From: Pseudeuparius sepicola
Taxonomy: Eukaryota; Arthropoda; Insecta; Coleoptera; Anthribidae
Assembly (NCBI GenBank): GCA_963920635.1
Contig: OY987307.1
Coordinates: 5,890,001 to 5,954,000 of the forward strand
DNA: 64,000 nt
Reading direction: 5' to 3'
The notes beneath the pieces are model-generated. The model had not been told where the DNA came from and did not search any database. It saw only the letters and a list, made by a program, of their open reading frames with translations. This document shows positions 12,006 to 23,319 of this stretch, piece by piece (within the stretch, counting starts at the first letter, position 1; each line of letters begins with the position of its first letter). A program made the position numbers and the translations under genes.

Positions 12006-12201
12006 AAAAAAATTAGCAGTTTTGCGGTTGGCAGCATTCTCCCCCCTCTATATCTCTGCACGGCCCTCGTGCATTTGACAGCCAATGACGTGTGGGCCCA
12101 ATATGGCCGACCTTTCTGTGGAACATATATATGTTAGGTGGAACCATAGTTATCGTAAAAGTAGCAGTCCAGTTTATTTTACGAGGGCTGTGACCCGTGA
12201 C

Positions 12202-12217
12202 CAAGGTAGACCTTGGG
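12202..12217. repeat. Possible minimal micro-palindrome, 16 bp, 7-bp duplication CCGTGAC
   Basis: CAAGGT-AG-ACCTTG plus two G lies between exact CCGTGAC repeats at 12195-12201 and 12218-12224. It is much shorter than the others, so chance is harder to exclude. Confidence 0.4.
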
Positions 12218-12582
12218 CCGTGACTACGATACACAGATAACGGTGTATCTAACGAACAAAAATGAATTTTTGAATTTTGATGTTATTTTATTCAAATTTC
12301 ATTGTAGGTACCTATGTTATATACAGTTTATAAATTACACAAAAATAGAAAAACCTTTACACTGCCTAAACAGCTTACCTGAAAATTTGGCAGGCAACAG
12401 TAAACATTTTTCCACGGTTGTTTCATTGTCTCACTGTCCAAAGCCTACTTGTTGAAAGGGCGCGCTTCCAATTATGCATATGAAATCATATGCTATTAGT
12501 AATTGATAACTACTGAAGTAAATCATTAAGTGTTATATATTTTTGGAATGGCAATTTTATACTCTATTAAAAAATGTAAAAT

Positions 12583-13030
12583 ATACAGGGTGTTCCATTT
12601 AAAAAATAATTTTTTTCATCGGTAACTCTTATACCATTGACTTGAAAAAAATGTAGTAGCAGCATTGGATTCTACGTAAAAAAATTGCTTTAGTAATGTT
12701 TTTACAGAAGTACAAAATTTTCAACCCGAAAAAAGTTACCGCTACTTTTCGAAAACGCACATTTTCGAAAAACGCCCTGTAACTCATGAACGGTGATAGA
12801 TATCGATTTGCGGTTTTCGCCATTAAGTTTATTATAAAAAATAAGCCTCAGACACCGATATCAGTTTCCGTCTATCTCCGTCAAAAACACGAGTTTCCCT
12901 TTAAAGTGTCCAATTTGGCCCACCCTCTACAATGTTTACCTGTGATATCTCAAATAGAAGATAACTATCAATTTGGCCACACACCACACACTTTCTGCGT
13001 CCTATTGTATACAAAATCAGTCACTATATC
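12583..13030. mobile_element. Solitary TACAGGGTGTTCC-ended repeat
   Basis: Begins TACAGGGTGTTCCATTTAAA like the foldback families at 36182 and 46262. A matching inverted end was not found nearby, so this is probably a decayed or deleted copy. No coding potential seen. Confidence 0.4.
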
Positions 13031-13397
13031 CTAAATACTAATAAATAGCCTATAAATTAACAGAAAAACAATTGAAAACCCGAAAAATGTATACCTACGT
13101 AAACAATCGGAAAGTTTGACTATAATACATATACTGATTTTTAACCGTCTGCGCACGCTAGTGCGCGGGTCATAGTAAAGGATGCATGATGCCGCCATTT
13201 GTAACTTTATATTTACATTTATCGGAACAGCTGTTTTGTGTTTATTCGTTCTCCCCGCTCGTTTTCGGTTTTCCCACAAGTTTTTGTTATCTAGGTATTT
13301 CGAAAATAGCCTGTTACTAACCGTTTTTTAGTGACAGTGTAGTGCTTACATATACAAGAAAGTGTTTTACTGCGATTATTACGACTAGACGAGAACA

Positions 13398-13471
13398 ATG
13401 GCTTGCTTTGTGAAGCATTGTAAAAATGTCAAAAGACTGGTGCCTCCTGAAAGTTCTATTAAATTTTACAG
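13398..13471 (+). CDS. First coding exon of a THAP-domain protein (rest not found)
   Basis: ATG at 13398 opens 24 codons beginning MACFVKHCKN and ending SIKFY, then a donor AG|GTAATAAG at 13471. M-x-x-C-x4-C followed by a basic stretch and an F-x-R/F turn is the start of a C2CH zinc-binding THAP domain, which binds DNA in P-element transposases and host THAP proteins. The expected next residues (FP...W, then C-x2-H) would be on another exon that I do not find before 15500. The upstream 250 bp are unusually G+C-rich with no repeat, like a 5' UTR. It could be a host gene fragment or a P-type transposon remnant. Confidence 0.5.
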
Positions 13472-13695
13472 GTAATAAGTTATTACTTTTGTACAAAGTA
13501 ATATCTAGGTAGGTATTTTTGCTGCATTATTAGATTTTACGCAGTACCTATTGCGTTTTTTTAATAAAAATAATTCTATGTGAAAACAAGCTTATTAAAA
13601 AAATGAAAAGATAAACCAAGCATAATACTTACATATTCGGAGCAATGACATGCTTAGGCTCGGTTTCTATCTATTTCTTAGCGTTACGTGTACGA

Positions 13696-13722
13696 CACAT
13701 ACCTATATTATATAGGTATGTG
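13696..13722. repeat. Micro-palindrome insert, 27 bp, 8-bp duplication GTGTACGA
   Basis: A perfect palindrome with 13-bp arms (CACATACCTATAT) around one T. GTGTACGA is exactly repeated at 13688-13695 and 13723-13730. Confidence 0.85.
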
Positions 13723-13749
13723 GTGTACGACCATTGTTAGTCGTTAAGG

Positions 13750-13781
13750 CACAGAAAATATACTACGATATATTTTCTGTG
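13750..13781. repeat. Micro-palindrome insert, 32 bp, 7-bp duplication GTTAAGG
   Basis: Arms CACAGAAAATATA / TATATTTTCTGTG with a short centre. GTTAAGG is exactly repeated at 13743-13749 and 13782-13788. Same sequence family as the insert at 54360. Confidence 0.85.
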
Positions 13782-13960
13782 GTTAAGGGTTTACTTACAG
13801 TTCACCGTAACGCTAAGAAAATCCTGAGAAACCGGGTTTTATGGATTTAATTTTAAGTGTTTTAAAATTCCCGCCTTAAATAAGGTTACAAATGGCCGCC
13901 GTCCTTGATTGAAAAGTTACCCCGGTCGGTTGACTCTTTTGCGCCGTATGTGTATCATAG

Positions 13961-15254
13961 TACAGGGTGTTTCATTAAGGGTGAAGAGGTACCATATCTC
14001 AGGAATTAATAGTCCTGGAGCTTTGGGAAAAAATCTTGTTAAGTAATGTGGTTACGAAAAATCGCTGGAAATTATTTTTAAGTTTCTCACTTTTTATTCT
14101 GTTAAACGTATTTCTAATTTACACTTACCTGTCGTATTATATGAAATTATGTCGGAAATTATCTAGTAAGCCATGAAACAAAATCGTTTGGTTTCTAGTG
14201 AAGCAAAAAAGTAAATGTCACATGAATCAAGCTTTAACAAGTATTGTGTCAAATCTTGATTTTTGTAAATTTTGAGTTAAAATTGTGTGTTGCATTTATT
14301 AAAAAATGCGAATGCCGAAGCTTACGATATGCCTGCCGTATATTTTCAAAGTTTTGAACATGCTCCACTTGCGGAACGTGAGTATGCTGTCAGGTACCAA
14401 ACGATTTTGTTTCATGGCTTACTAGATGATGTCCGAGATAATTTCATATCGATACGAGATACGACAGGTAAGGTATAAGTAAATTAGAAATACGTTTAAC
14501 GGAATAAAAAGTGAGAAAAATAGCAATTTAGGAAAAGCTCAAGTAGATTTTTATTTATTTCATGGCATGCTTGACCACGGAAATATTTGACAACAAATAC
14601 CTACCTTTTTCTTTCAAATAAATAACATGTTAACAATAACAATTATTCTTTTGGAGATAACTCCTAAACTAATGAATATATTCATTTGAACCTTGGGTAT
14701 TTTTTGTTGTAAATTTAATCTACTTTTCGATTATAGCAGAATAAATATTCCATTGCATTTAAAATTTCGGAGAAATTTGTAAAAGGTAAATTTTTCAAAT
14801 TGCGCCCTCTAGCGGTGACCACGAAATTCGAAATGACCTTACTGGAAATCATTTGATAGAAGAAGGAAAGCTCTCTTCAACAAGCCCAAATTCGACCAAT
14901 TCGGTTAAGCCAAACCGGAGTTACAGGCATTTTTTCAAGTCGAAGTTTATCCGCCCGTTTCACCTCTATTTGAAGAGCTAGAGCAAAAAATCCTTAACAA
15001 AAATTTTTCAGAATTTGCCGAAGATTGCAATAAAAGTATTTTCGATATACCTTTATTAGTAATTTTTTTGAGAAAACTAATTTTTCAAATTTACTGTTTC
15101 GAATACGCCCCCTAGCGGCCGACTTAACGAACTTAAAAATAATTTCCAGCGATTTTTCGTGACCACATTGCTTAAGAAGATTTTCTTCCAAATGTTCCAG
15201 GACTATTAATTCCTGAGATACGGTACCTCTTCACCCTTAATGAAACGTCCTGTA
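13961..15254. mobile_element. TACAGGGTG foldback element
   Basis: End TACAGGGTGTTTCATTAAGG is matched in reverse at 15254 (ends CCTGTA). Outer arms are about 140 bp (13961-14100 / 15115-15254). A second inverted repeat, sharing CATGAAACAAAATCGTTTGG, lies inside at about 14085-14520. The internal 63-codon frame at 14287 is part of this repeat and not a recognised gene. Confidence 0.8.
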
Positions 15255-15455
15255 TAGGTATGTGCGAGTAACGAACGGGGCGCCCGCGGCGGCAACTGCG
15301 GCGTTGCCATGTCATGTCATGCGACTTTTTTCCTTGAACAATAAAATTCCCGACTTTCCAGAAAGTGGAACACCAGAAGTGACTTCTCAAGCATACACAA
15401 CGCTCGAAAATTCGACCCATTTTTGTATCATTGTGTCAACAGGGTATTACGTTTA

Positions 15456-15460
15456 TCAGT
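15456..15460 (+). promoter_or_regulatory. Possible initiator (TCAGT) of the GH20 gene
   Basis: TCAGT is the arthropod initiator consensus and lies 76 bp before the ATG at 15536, in unique G+C-richer sequence. No TATA box was seen at about -30. A short match like this can occur by chance. Confidence 0.3.
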
Positions 15461-15535
15461 CGCCTCCATATCTTATCGATATCATCTTCGTCGGTAACCG
15501 AACGCCGCAGTAGTTCGAGGTGTTTGGTCGCGACC

Positions 15536-15738
15536 ATGTCGGACGGCGAGAACGCGGCGTTGTTGGAAGACGAAGACGGCGATTCCGGCCCTCGGCTACC
15601 GCCCGCGCGCAAGCCGGCATCGCGGTGGGCCGGCGGCGGCCTCTGCGGCTGCGCAGTCTTCGGCACGGCGGTCGCCCTGCTCGTCCTCTACGGGGACTCG
15701 GCGTGGGGCTCGGACGAGGGCCACCGCTTGACTATCGG
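15536..15738 (+). CDS. GH20 hexosaminidase exon 1: cytosolic tail and signal anchor
   Basis: ATG at 15536 has A at -3 (CGACCATG). Codons 1-30 are acidic then proline/arginine-rich (MSDGENAALLEDEDGD...). Residues about 32-52 (WAGGGLCGC...ALLVLY) are hydrophobic and can act as a signal anchor, giving a type II or secreted luminal enzyme. The exon ends ATC GG|GTGAAT and completes a glycine codon with the G opening exon 2. G+C is high. A transposon starts only 25 bp after the donor. Assignment to the gene rests on phase, strand and order, not on homology of this poorly conserved region. Confidence 0.7.
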
Positions 15739-16346
15739 GTGAATATATCTCGGCAAATGGACACAAGCGTCTAGAGTCTGGCTATGGACTTTTCAACCGG
15801 CCAATCATAGGCCGCGTCAATATGAGAATACTTAAATCTGATTGTAATAACTGCTGAGAAATGAGCAAAGTGATATTCATTGTCAATGTGAAGTAGGCAT
15901 CGGGCGTAATAATACGAAGTCATTTCGCGGAATGTCTAGTCATTACACGTATTGCCGGCAAATTAAAGGTGTAATAAAATAACTATTACCTTTTATTATT
16001 TTATTATTATACATCTTTCTTTAGTCTCTTCAAATGTCGTTTTGGAAGCTACCCACTGTTCATTTTTTGGGAAATGCTTCTTTTTCTTGAATGATTTCCT
16101 GAAAATCAAAAATATTTTGTAGAACACTCGGTAGAACATATTATAGTTGATCACAGGAATGTATTGCGCTACGCAATCCAAATTGAAATTACCTGTTGGT
16201 GTTTGTAATGCCAATGATTTGGACTATGCTTTAATAGAGAAGGTGTTGCTTTCTTCCAATCTCCTTTCTGTCGTTCTGGCTTAAAGGCGTCAACTGTACC
16301 TAATAAAAATTGAGTTTCAATTGTGATATTTGCACAAAGAAATAAA

Positions 16347-17033
16347 CTAATACAACCCTTCTTCTGTTTCCTCTACAATAAAGTTAAAATCTTTATTTGT
16401 CTCGTTAATATTTGATTTTTGTACAAGTATGTTGGTTTCGAGATTCTCTTGATCTTCATTGTCCAAAATATAATCATGATTACTAAAATATCCTTTGTCA
16501 TTTTCAGTAGATGCTTCTGTACCATCAACTACTACAATAAAGTATGAATATAATACACAGAATTTACGTAGTGAAAAAAAAAATTGAATACGTTAATACT
16601 TACGTAATATGGCATCACCATCAAGCTTTGAATCAAGCCCATCAATTCGTACTCCCAATATATCTTTAACTTGTTCTTTAACGGGAGTGAATCTTACATT
16701 CTCCGGGGGTCCTCCACCTGTATAAAATATGGAGCTCTTTTCTTCGGCACATTTTTTCTTTGTCCTTTTTTTAATATGTTCATACTTATTTTTTAATATT
16801 TTTATATCCCGATATGTTACTCCCGAAGAGCTATTAAACTCAGAAGCAATCTTAGCCCAACAGCTATTTTTCTTCTCATTGTTTACAGCATCCGTTTTAC
16901 GGCATTCTATAATTGCCTTATACCATTGAATAAGGAATTCGTACCTTAATCAATGCTTATACTTTTGAAGAAGGGAAAGCAAAAGAGACTCTTCTTTGCT
17001 ATTAAAATTTGAAGCGCGTTTAACACTACACAT
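16347..17033 (-). pseudogene. Transposon Myb/SANT-like DNA-binding protein, interrupted
   Basis: On the - strand ATG at 17033 reads MCSVKRASNFNSKEESLLLS and continues after an interruption with IIECRKTDAVNNEKK, CWAKIASEFN and DIKILKNKYEHIKK. This is the trihelix Myb/SANT-like domain (EKYK..IIE.KKTD...KK..W..I...FN..) of transposon accessory proteins. A donor GTAAGT follows 16604; the next exon 16531-16347 restores phase and ends TAG (acidic tail). The 39 bp made of the micro-palindrome (16924-16955) and one target copy introduce TGA; removing them gives a continuous frame of about 190 codons. It would be a DNA-binding partner of a transposase. Confidence 0.75.
16924..16955. repeat. Micro-palindrome insert, 32 bp, 7-bp duplication CTTATAC, inside an ORF
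   Basis: Arms CATTGAATAAGG / CCTTAATCAATG. CTTATAC is exactly repeated at 16917-16923 and 16956-16962. On the - strand it splits the Myb/SANT-like frame between QKYK and AIIECRKTD. Confidence 0.9.
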
Positions 17034-17315
17034 TGTGCCGGTATACCTAATTATTCCGCAAAATTTTCATAAATATGGTAATTCGTATTATTATGAACAA
17101 TTTATTTTGTTACAGCACAGCCGACAGCTGACTGATTTGACAATATTGCGCCTGGGCAGACAAAAAAGTTGTGCCAACTGTTAATGAACGGAAGTTTAAC
17201 TGAACTGCTCCATTTTTAAGTTTCAACAACAACATGGTGCTTGAACTGAGTTCAAAGATGAACTTAGGTTTACGTGAACTCAAGTTCACTGACAAGTTAT
17301 ACAACCGGCCCTGAA

Positions 17316-17403
17316 CGTTACAGCGTCTGACTGCCGTTTGTTCAATCATTTGTTGAAAATTTGTAGAATTTGACTGAACAAACGGCAGTCAGACGCTGTA
17401 ACG
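17316..17403. repeat. Hairpin with about 29-bp stem
   Basis: CGTTACAGCGTCTGACTGCC and the following bases are perfectly complementary to 17375-17403, with a loop of about 30 nt. It lies inside the 9-bp-duplication transposon. Function unknown. Confidence 0.7.
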
Positions 17404-17995
17404 GCCGATTACTCTGTTTGACTAACAAGGGCGAGGGGAATCCTTGAAATGACGCAAAATTTGAGTCAAACAAGGTAATAGTTATTTTATTACAGCTTTT
17501 GCCGGCAATACGTGTAATGACTAGACATTCCGCGAAATGACGTATTACTCCCGATGCCTACGACATATATATGTATAAGTCTGTACAACAACGTCAACAA
17601 CCGAAAACCGCGGGCTTTCGATTTAAACCTCCAAATTTCTTTCGACGACGACCGCCTGTGATTGGCCGGTTGAAAAGTCCATAGCCAGACTCTAGACGCT
17701 TGTCAAATGGACGCCCTGAAAAATGTCCCCTTATACAAATTTAGTTAGATCGCAGAGTTATGTAGATACGCAAAGGCGTCGCCAAGGGGGGGCAGCTGCC
17801 AGAGACTGAAATTTTATTTACCAAATGCCAGCCAGGTCACCTATTATTTAAACAGTAATGGAGAAATTCACAAGAAAATTAATATTTCATTAAGTTTTTT
17901 CTTGTACCTACTTATTATTTTGTTATAATGCATACTAGACTTTAATCTTAGAGTCTCGCCAGAGTCTTTCATATTGAAATTATGCATGCTGATAT

Positions 17996-19262
17996 AGTTT
18001 TAGTTAGGCTGCCATGTGTTTTAAAAATAAGTTTAAAATAGAAGATTCTTCGGAAAAACATAGACATCTCGTCAGCATGGGCCCAAGCAGCTATTATGTT
18101 CACATTTACTTGGAGGTATTTTAATAAAGTATGCAAGTTTTTGATATAAAACTGCTAAAGAAAAGATCGCATACCGTTTGCGCATGCTGAAGTACAGTTT
18201 CTATTGAATGTCATTTAACAATTTACACTATTTATTCAAAGTAAACGATCCTTGGGCATATACGCAAACAGTAGGCCATATTTTCTTCAATAGTTTTATA
18301 ACAAGAACTTTCATCTTTATCATTGGCAGCCTGTTCAGAAACGGAAAACATTATTTATTAAAACACAATTTCACGTAACCATAATAGCCCTTTGGGCCCA
18401 CACTGACGGTCTGACTATTGGACCGGGAGAAAGTGACAGATTTGTGGACGTGATTTTACTCAGATGCCTTGCAAAGGGCATTATGTGGCACATATTCTCA
18501 CAATAATAAGGTATGAATTAGAGAGTCATCCTGGGTTCTTCATATGAAAACTGAGTTTTCAATTATTCGAAAAATATGCGTTTTGATATGATTTTATACA
18601 GGCTGCCATGTGTTTTATAATGAACTTCAAAATAAAAAATTCCTCGGAAAAAATAGGCATACCGTTAGGGTGGGTCCAAAGGGCTATTATTGCCACGTGA
18701 TCTTGTATTTTAATAATTAATTTTTCCACGTTTCTGAACAGGCTGCTAATGAGAAGTATATGCAAGTTCTTATTATGAAAATGCAGAAAAAAAGATGGCA
18801 TGCCGTTTGCGCATGTCCAAGTACACTTTACATCGAATAAATCGTTTAAATGATTAAATAACATTCAATTTAAACAGTACTTGGACATGCGCGAAAGGTA
18901 TGCCATCTTTTTTTCAGCATTTTCATAATAAGAACTTGCATACTTCTCATTGGCAGCCTGTTCAGAAACGTGGAAAAATTAATTATTAAAATACAAGATC
19001 ACGTGGCAATAATAGCCCTTTGGACCCACCCTACCGGTATGCCTATGGTTTTCTGAGGAATTTTCTATTTTGAACTTTATTATAAAACACATGGCAGCCT
19101 GTATAAAATCATATCAAAACGCATCTTTTTCGAATAATTGAAAACTCAGTTTTTCACATGAAGAACCCAGGATGACTCTCTGATTCATACCTTATTATTG
19201 TGAGAATATGTGCCACATAATGCCCTTTGAAAGGCATACTGAGTAAAATCATGTCCAAAAAT
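17996..19262. repeat. Two adjacent large palindromes of one repeat family
   Basis: The phrase GGCTGCCATGTGTTTT recurs at about 18008, 18600 and, reversed, 19092 and 19330. The first palindrome centres near 18215, the second near 18860, with arms of several hundred bp (shared CATGCCGTTTGCGCATG, GAGAAGTAT, CCAAAGGGCTATTATTGCCACG). Non-coding, in intron 1 of the GH20 gene. Confidence 0.7.
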
Positions 19263-19399
19263 TTGTCACTATCTCCCGGTATATGGTTTTCCCAGGAATC
19301 TTCTATTTTGAACTTCACTTCAAAACACATGGCAGCCTAACTAAAATCATTCAAAACGTATTGTTTTCGAATAAATGAAGACTCACTATGCTATTATGA

Positions 19400-20518
19400 A
19401 GAACCCGGGTTGATTATTTAATTAACACTTTGGTATCGTGAAAGGCATAGGTACTGAGTAAAATCGTATCCAAATATCTGTCCTATAACGATATATGATA
19501 CTGGGCCGTGTGCTGGCTCAGCGAGTCCATACAGGCGAATTTCAGAGAGTGGGGGTGCAGTGCATGCCTGGATGTTTTTATTCTAAGGAATCGAATTATT
19601 TAATTATAGAGACGTTTTCAACCTGATAGATTTGTTTTAAGAAATTCCTAGGTTTCTAGTTTTGTGAAAATGTAATGTCTTGTGTGCTAAAATGAAAAAA
19701 ACAATTCCCTCAGAATTCGGCTGCGTCTAACAAAACAACTTCAGTTTAAAAAAGACCAACTTAGGACGTTAACTGAAATGCAAATAAATATTAATTTAAA
19801 TATCTGGATCTTTAAACTAAAATAGTTTCTTTCATTTTAGGGCGCTAACCAACAAATTAAGTGTAGGTATTCAATTAACAAACGTTATAAAATTAATTCA
19901 AAGTAATGTTTTTATTTCAAGAGTACAGTATGTCAAATGGAAATCAAAATTTTAAAGAAATATGTGTACTGAATTTAAGATACTTTTTTTTCTGTGAAGA
20001 TAAGCGATACGCCGTCTGGTGTGCAAAAGTCATCAATAAAAAGTTTGCCGGGGTGTACCACTTTAAAGTGTGGCACATATCATCTTGCCCCCCTCTGGAC
20101 CATTGGCTGGCGACGCCCTTAGTAGATACGCTAGCTTGACTGCAACATACAGCGTCTAAAAAATACTGGCCTGATTTCAAAATACAAGTAGTTGTTGAAA
20201 TATGACGTGTCCAACGAGTTCTTATACAGGGTTTCCCAACGAAAACTTGACCTGCCCAAAAATTAGAAATCGAAAAATATTTGAAAATTTGCCGAGACCC
20301 GGCCAATTTTTGTTTTTGGTGGGAGCTTTTTTGGCAGTCAAGCCAACCCGATATGTTCATCCCCCTAATCCCTAGCAACCCCAACTTTACAATTTCAAAT
20401 GGAACTACCCCCCTTGTGGCGCATCATTTTAAAGCCCTTTTTATTGCGAATACAGTGATATAAGTATCGTTTTTAGAAATCTGTGGCGATTTGACAGAAT
20501 TATTGGCTAAAAACGGAA
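19400..20518. other. Intron 1 stretch without recognised genes
   Basis: A+T-rich sequence. A TACAGGGTTTCCCAACG motif at about 20225 looks like one end of an uncharacterised foldback family. The open frames here overlap and resemble no family I know. Confidence 0.4.
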
Positions 20519-23307
20519 AGTTGACAATGCACTGTACGCGTAGTAATTTCTACACAAATGCCCGCCACTAATAACTTTTTTTACTACTAACCTGAGAAAT
20601 CACCCTAGGTAAATAATGATGATAAAAAAATACCTAGGTAAATAATGAAAAATTTTCTATATGACATTTAAAGATTAGTGTCATTTTATCAGCTTGACAA
20701 CTGAACTCCCAGGCTACTTAATATTTCGAAGTATTTGAAAAAATCGAGAAATGACTATAATAAACTAAAATATGGCAATATTTCAATGTTAGTAGTAAAA
20801 AAAATTCTATATACACTTCGGTTGAGAAGGCCATTATTTACCTCGCATATTATATCCTACGCTACGCGCCTCAGGATATAAAAAAGCTCGGTATATAATG
20901 GCTCACTTCTCAACCTAAGTGTATAATATAGGTACTATTATCTACTACACACGACCAAATTACCTAGTTTTTATTGACCTGTCTATCAGTTTACAAAAAA
21001 GTCTCAAATGAAAAAGCTGAAGCAAAATAAAAAAAGTTCATAAGAATTCAAACCTTATATCCAGGACCGGCTCAAGCTTTTGCCGGGTGCCATATGAAAG
21101 TGCGGGGCCCCGACAAGGAATTATTTAATCCATTAAGAAGAAATTTTTGAAAGTTGGAACCTACGCTACTTACAAAGGTACCTATATTTTTTAAATGTAA
21201 TTTTTTAAAAAGGTAGGCCGGTGCGACGAGTTTGGGTCACTTCAGTGACGTATATAGGAATTAATTTCTGGTGGTGGAGGGACAATTTTTGTGTATTTTT
21301 TTTTAAACAAGGTAATTTAAAACAATTCTAAAAAATGCGCCGCAGGCGAAATTTTAGGAAATTTGAAGGAAAATTACATAAAATTAGTCTTAGGAAATCG
21401 AATAGGAAAGTGAATATTTTCAAATTCCGAAATGGCTTCGGTACCGCCCTTCTAAATACGCTACAGGCTGCTTATATATTTTTAAAATATGTAACAAAAA
21501 GTCACTGTCACGAAAAAAGTTCCCGTTTTTTGCTTGTAACCTCGAAATCGTTACTTTCAGCCTGCTATTGAAAGTGGAAACGTATTTTCGAAATTGTTTA
21601 TTCTATCGCGGAAAAGGTATAAATGGTTGCAATTTGTTATCGAAATCATGATTGCGCTAAAGCTACAGCACGAATTGCAACAATTTCTAACCTTTGCGTG
21701 ATAGAATAGACCATTTCAAAAACACGTTTCCACTTTCAATAGCAGGCTGAAAGTAACGATTTCGAGGTTACAAGCAAAAAACGGGAACTTTTTTCGTGAC
21801 AGTGACTTTTTGTTACATATTTTAAAAATATATAAGCAGCCTGTAGCGTATTTAGAAGGGCGGTACCGAAGCCATTTCGGAATTTGAAAATATTCACTTT
21901 CCTATTCGATTTCCTAAGACTAATTTTATGTAATTTTCCTTCAAATTTCCTAAAATTTCGCCTGCGGCGCCAATGACATTTAATATTTCTTAAAGATAAA
22001 GAAAAATTAAAAGATAAAGAAGCTGTATGAACCAGGCCTTATATATTTTTAAAATATGTAACAAAAAGTCACTGTCACAAAAAAAATCCCGTTTTCTTGC
22101 TTGTAACCACGAAATCATTAGTTTCAGCCTGCTTTTGAAAGTGGAAACGTGTTTTTGAAATGGTCTATTCTATCGCGCAAAGGTTAGAAATTGTTGCAAT
22201 TCGTGCTGTAGCTTTAGCGCAATCATGATTTCGATAACAAATTGCAACAATTTCTACCCTTTCCGCGATAGAATAAACAATTTCGAAAATACGTTTCCAC
22301 TTTCAATAGCAGGCTGAAAGTAACGATTTCGTGGTTACAAGCAAGAAAACGGGATTTTTTTTGTGACAGTGACTTTTTGTTACATATTTTAAAAATATAT
22401 AAGGCCTGGTTCATACAGCTTCTTTATCTTTTAATTTTTCTTTATCTTTAAGAAATATTAAATGTCATTGGCGCCGCAGGCGAAATTTTAGGAAATTTGA
22501 AGGAAAATTACATAAAATTAGTCTTAGGAAATCGAATAGGAAAGTGAATATTTTCAAATTCCGAAATGGCTTCGGTACCGCCCTTCTAAATACGCTACAG
22601 GCTGCTTATATCTTTTTAAAATATGTAACAAAAAGTCACTGTCACGAAAAAAGTTCCCGTTTTTTTGCTTGTAACTACGAAATCGTTACTTTCAGCCTGC
22701 TATTGAAAGTGGAAACGTATTTTCGAAATTGTTTATTCTATCGCGGAAAAGGTATAAATGGTTGCAATTTGTTATCGAAATCATGATTGCGCTAAAGCTA
22801 CAGCACGAATTGCAACAATTTCTAACCTTTGCGCGATAGAATAGACCATTTCAAAAACACGTTTCCACTTTCAATAGCAGGCTGAAACTAATGATTTCGT
22901 GGTTACAAGCAAGAAAACGGGATTTTTTTTGTGACAGTGACTTTTTGTTACATATTTTAAAAATATATAAGGCCTGGTTCATACAGCTTCTTTATCTTTT
23001 AATTTTTCTTTATCTTTAAGAAATATTAAATGTCATTGGTCAGTTCAAATCAAGGCACAAATGTCATTGGTTATTTCTTAAAGATAAAGTAAAATTAAAA
23101 CATAAAGAAGCTGCATGAACCAGGCTTAAGGTTTGAATTCGTATGACCTTTTTTTGTTTTGCTTCAGCTTTTTCATTTATGACTTTTTTGTAAACTGATC
23201 GACACGTCAATAAAAACTAGGTAATTTGGTCGTGTGTAGTAGATAAAAAACCTATTAGTGGCGGGCATTTGTGTAGAAATTACTATGCGTACAGTGGATT
23301 GTCAACT
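20519..23307. mobile_element. 2.8-kb composite palindromic element
   Basis: The outermost arms share GTTGACAAT, then GTAGTAATTTCTACACAAAT, at 20519-20580 and 23250-23307. Inside, a further inverted repeat (TAGTAGATA...ACCTAGTTTTTATTGAC) encloses three successive palindromes built from the same 250-310 bp arms, centred near 21655, 22215 and 22790. All contain CTTTCAGCCTGC and GTCACTGTCAC. No transposase was seen. Confidence 0.8.
20809..20924. repeat. Hairpin of about 115 bp with G+C-rich loop
   Basis: Arms TATACACTTCGGTTGAGAAG and its near complement ending AAGTGTATA enclose a second stem TATATCCT / AGGATATA and the loop ACGCTACGCGCCTC. Similar loops occur at 11818 and 54880. Confidence 0.65.
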
Positions 23308-23319
23308 ACCAGTGGCTGT

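Larger units (their letters stand above)
13656..13840. mobile_element. Small inverted-repeat element (MITE)
   Basis: Inverted arms share GGTTTCT, then TTTTCTTAGCGTTACG, at about 13661-13690 and 13805-13837. It hosts two micro-palindromes (13696 and 13750). Superfamily unknown. Confidence 0.6.
15763..17703. mobile_element. DNA transposon with about 230-bp TIRs and 9-bp target duplication
   Basis: Ends ACAAGCGTCTAGAGTCTGGC are inverted at 15763 and 17703. CAAATGGAC is exactly repeated at 15754-15762 and 17704-17712. The arms (to about 15990 and from about 17470) also share GGAATGTCTAGTCATTACAC. It carries a Myb/SANT-like gene on the - strand. A 9-bp duplication is typical of Mutator-like elements, while Myb/SANT partners are typical of Harbinger types (3 bp), so the superfamily is unresolved. 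It lies in intron 1 just behind the exon 1 donor. Confidence 0.82.

Noticed and set aside
12110..12146. GTGGAAC repeated around ATATATATGTTAG as a micro-insertion
   Set aside because: The 13-bp insert is mostly a dinucleotide run and the palindrome extends into the flanks, so chance or slippage is likely.
14287..14478. 63-codon ORF as a small gene
   Set aside because: It lies within the inner inverted repeat of the 13961-15254 foldback and resembles no protein.
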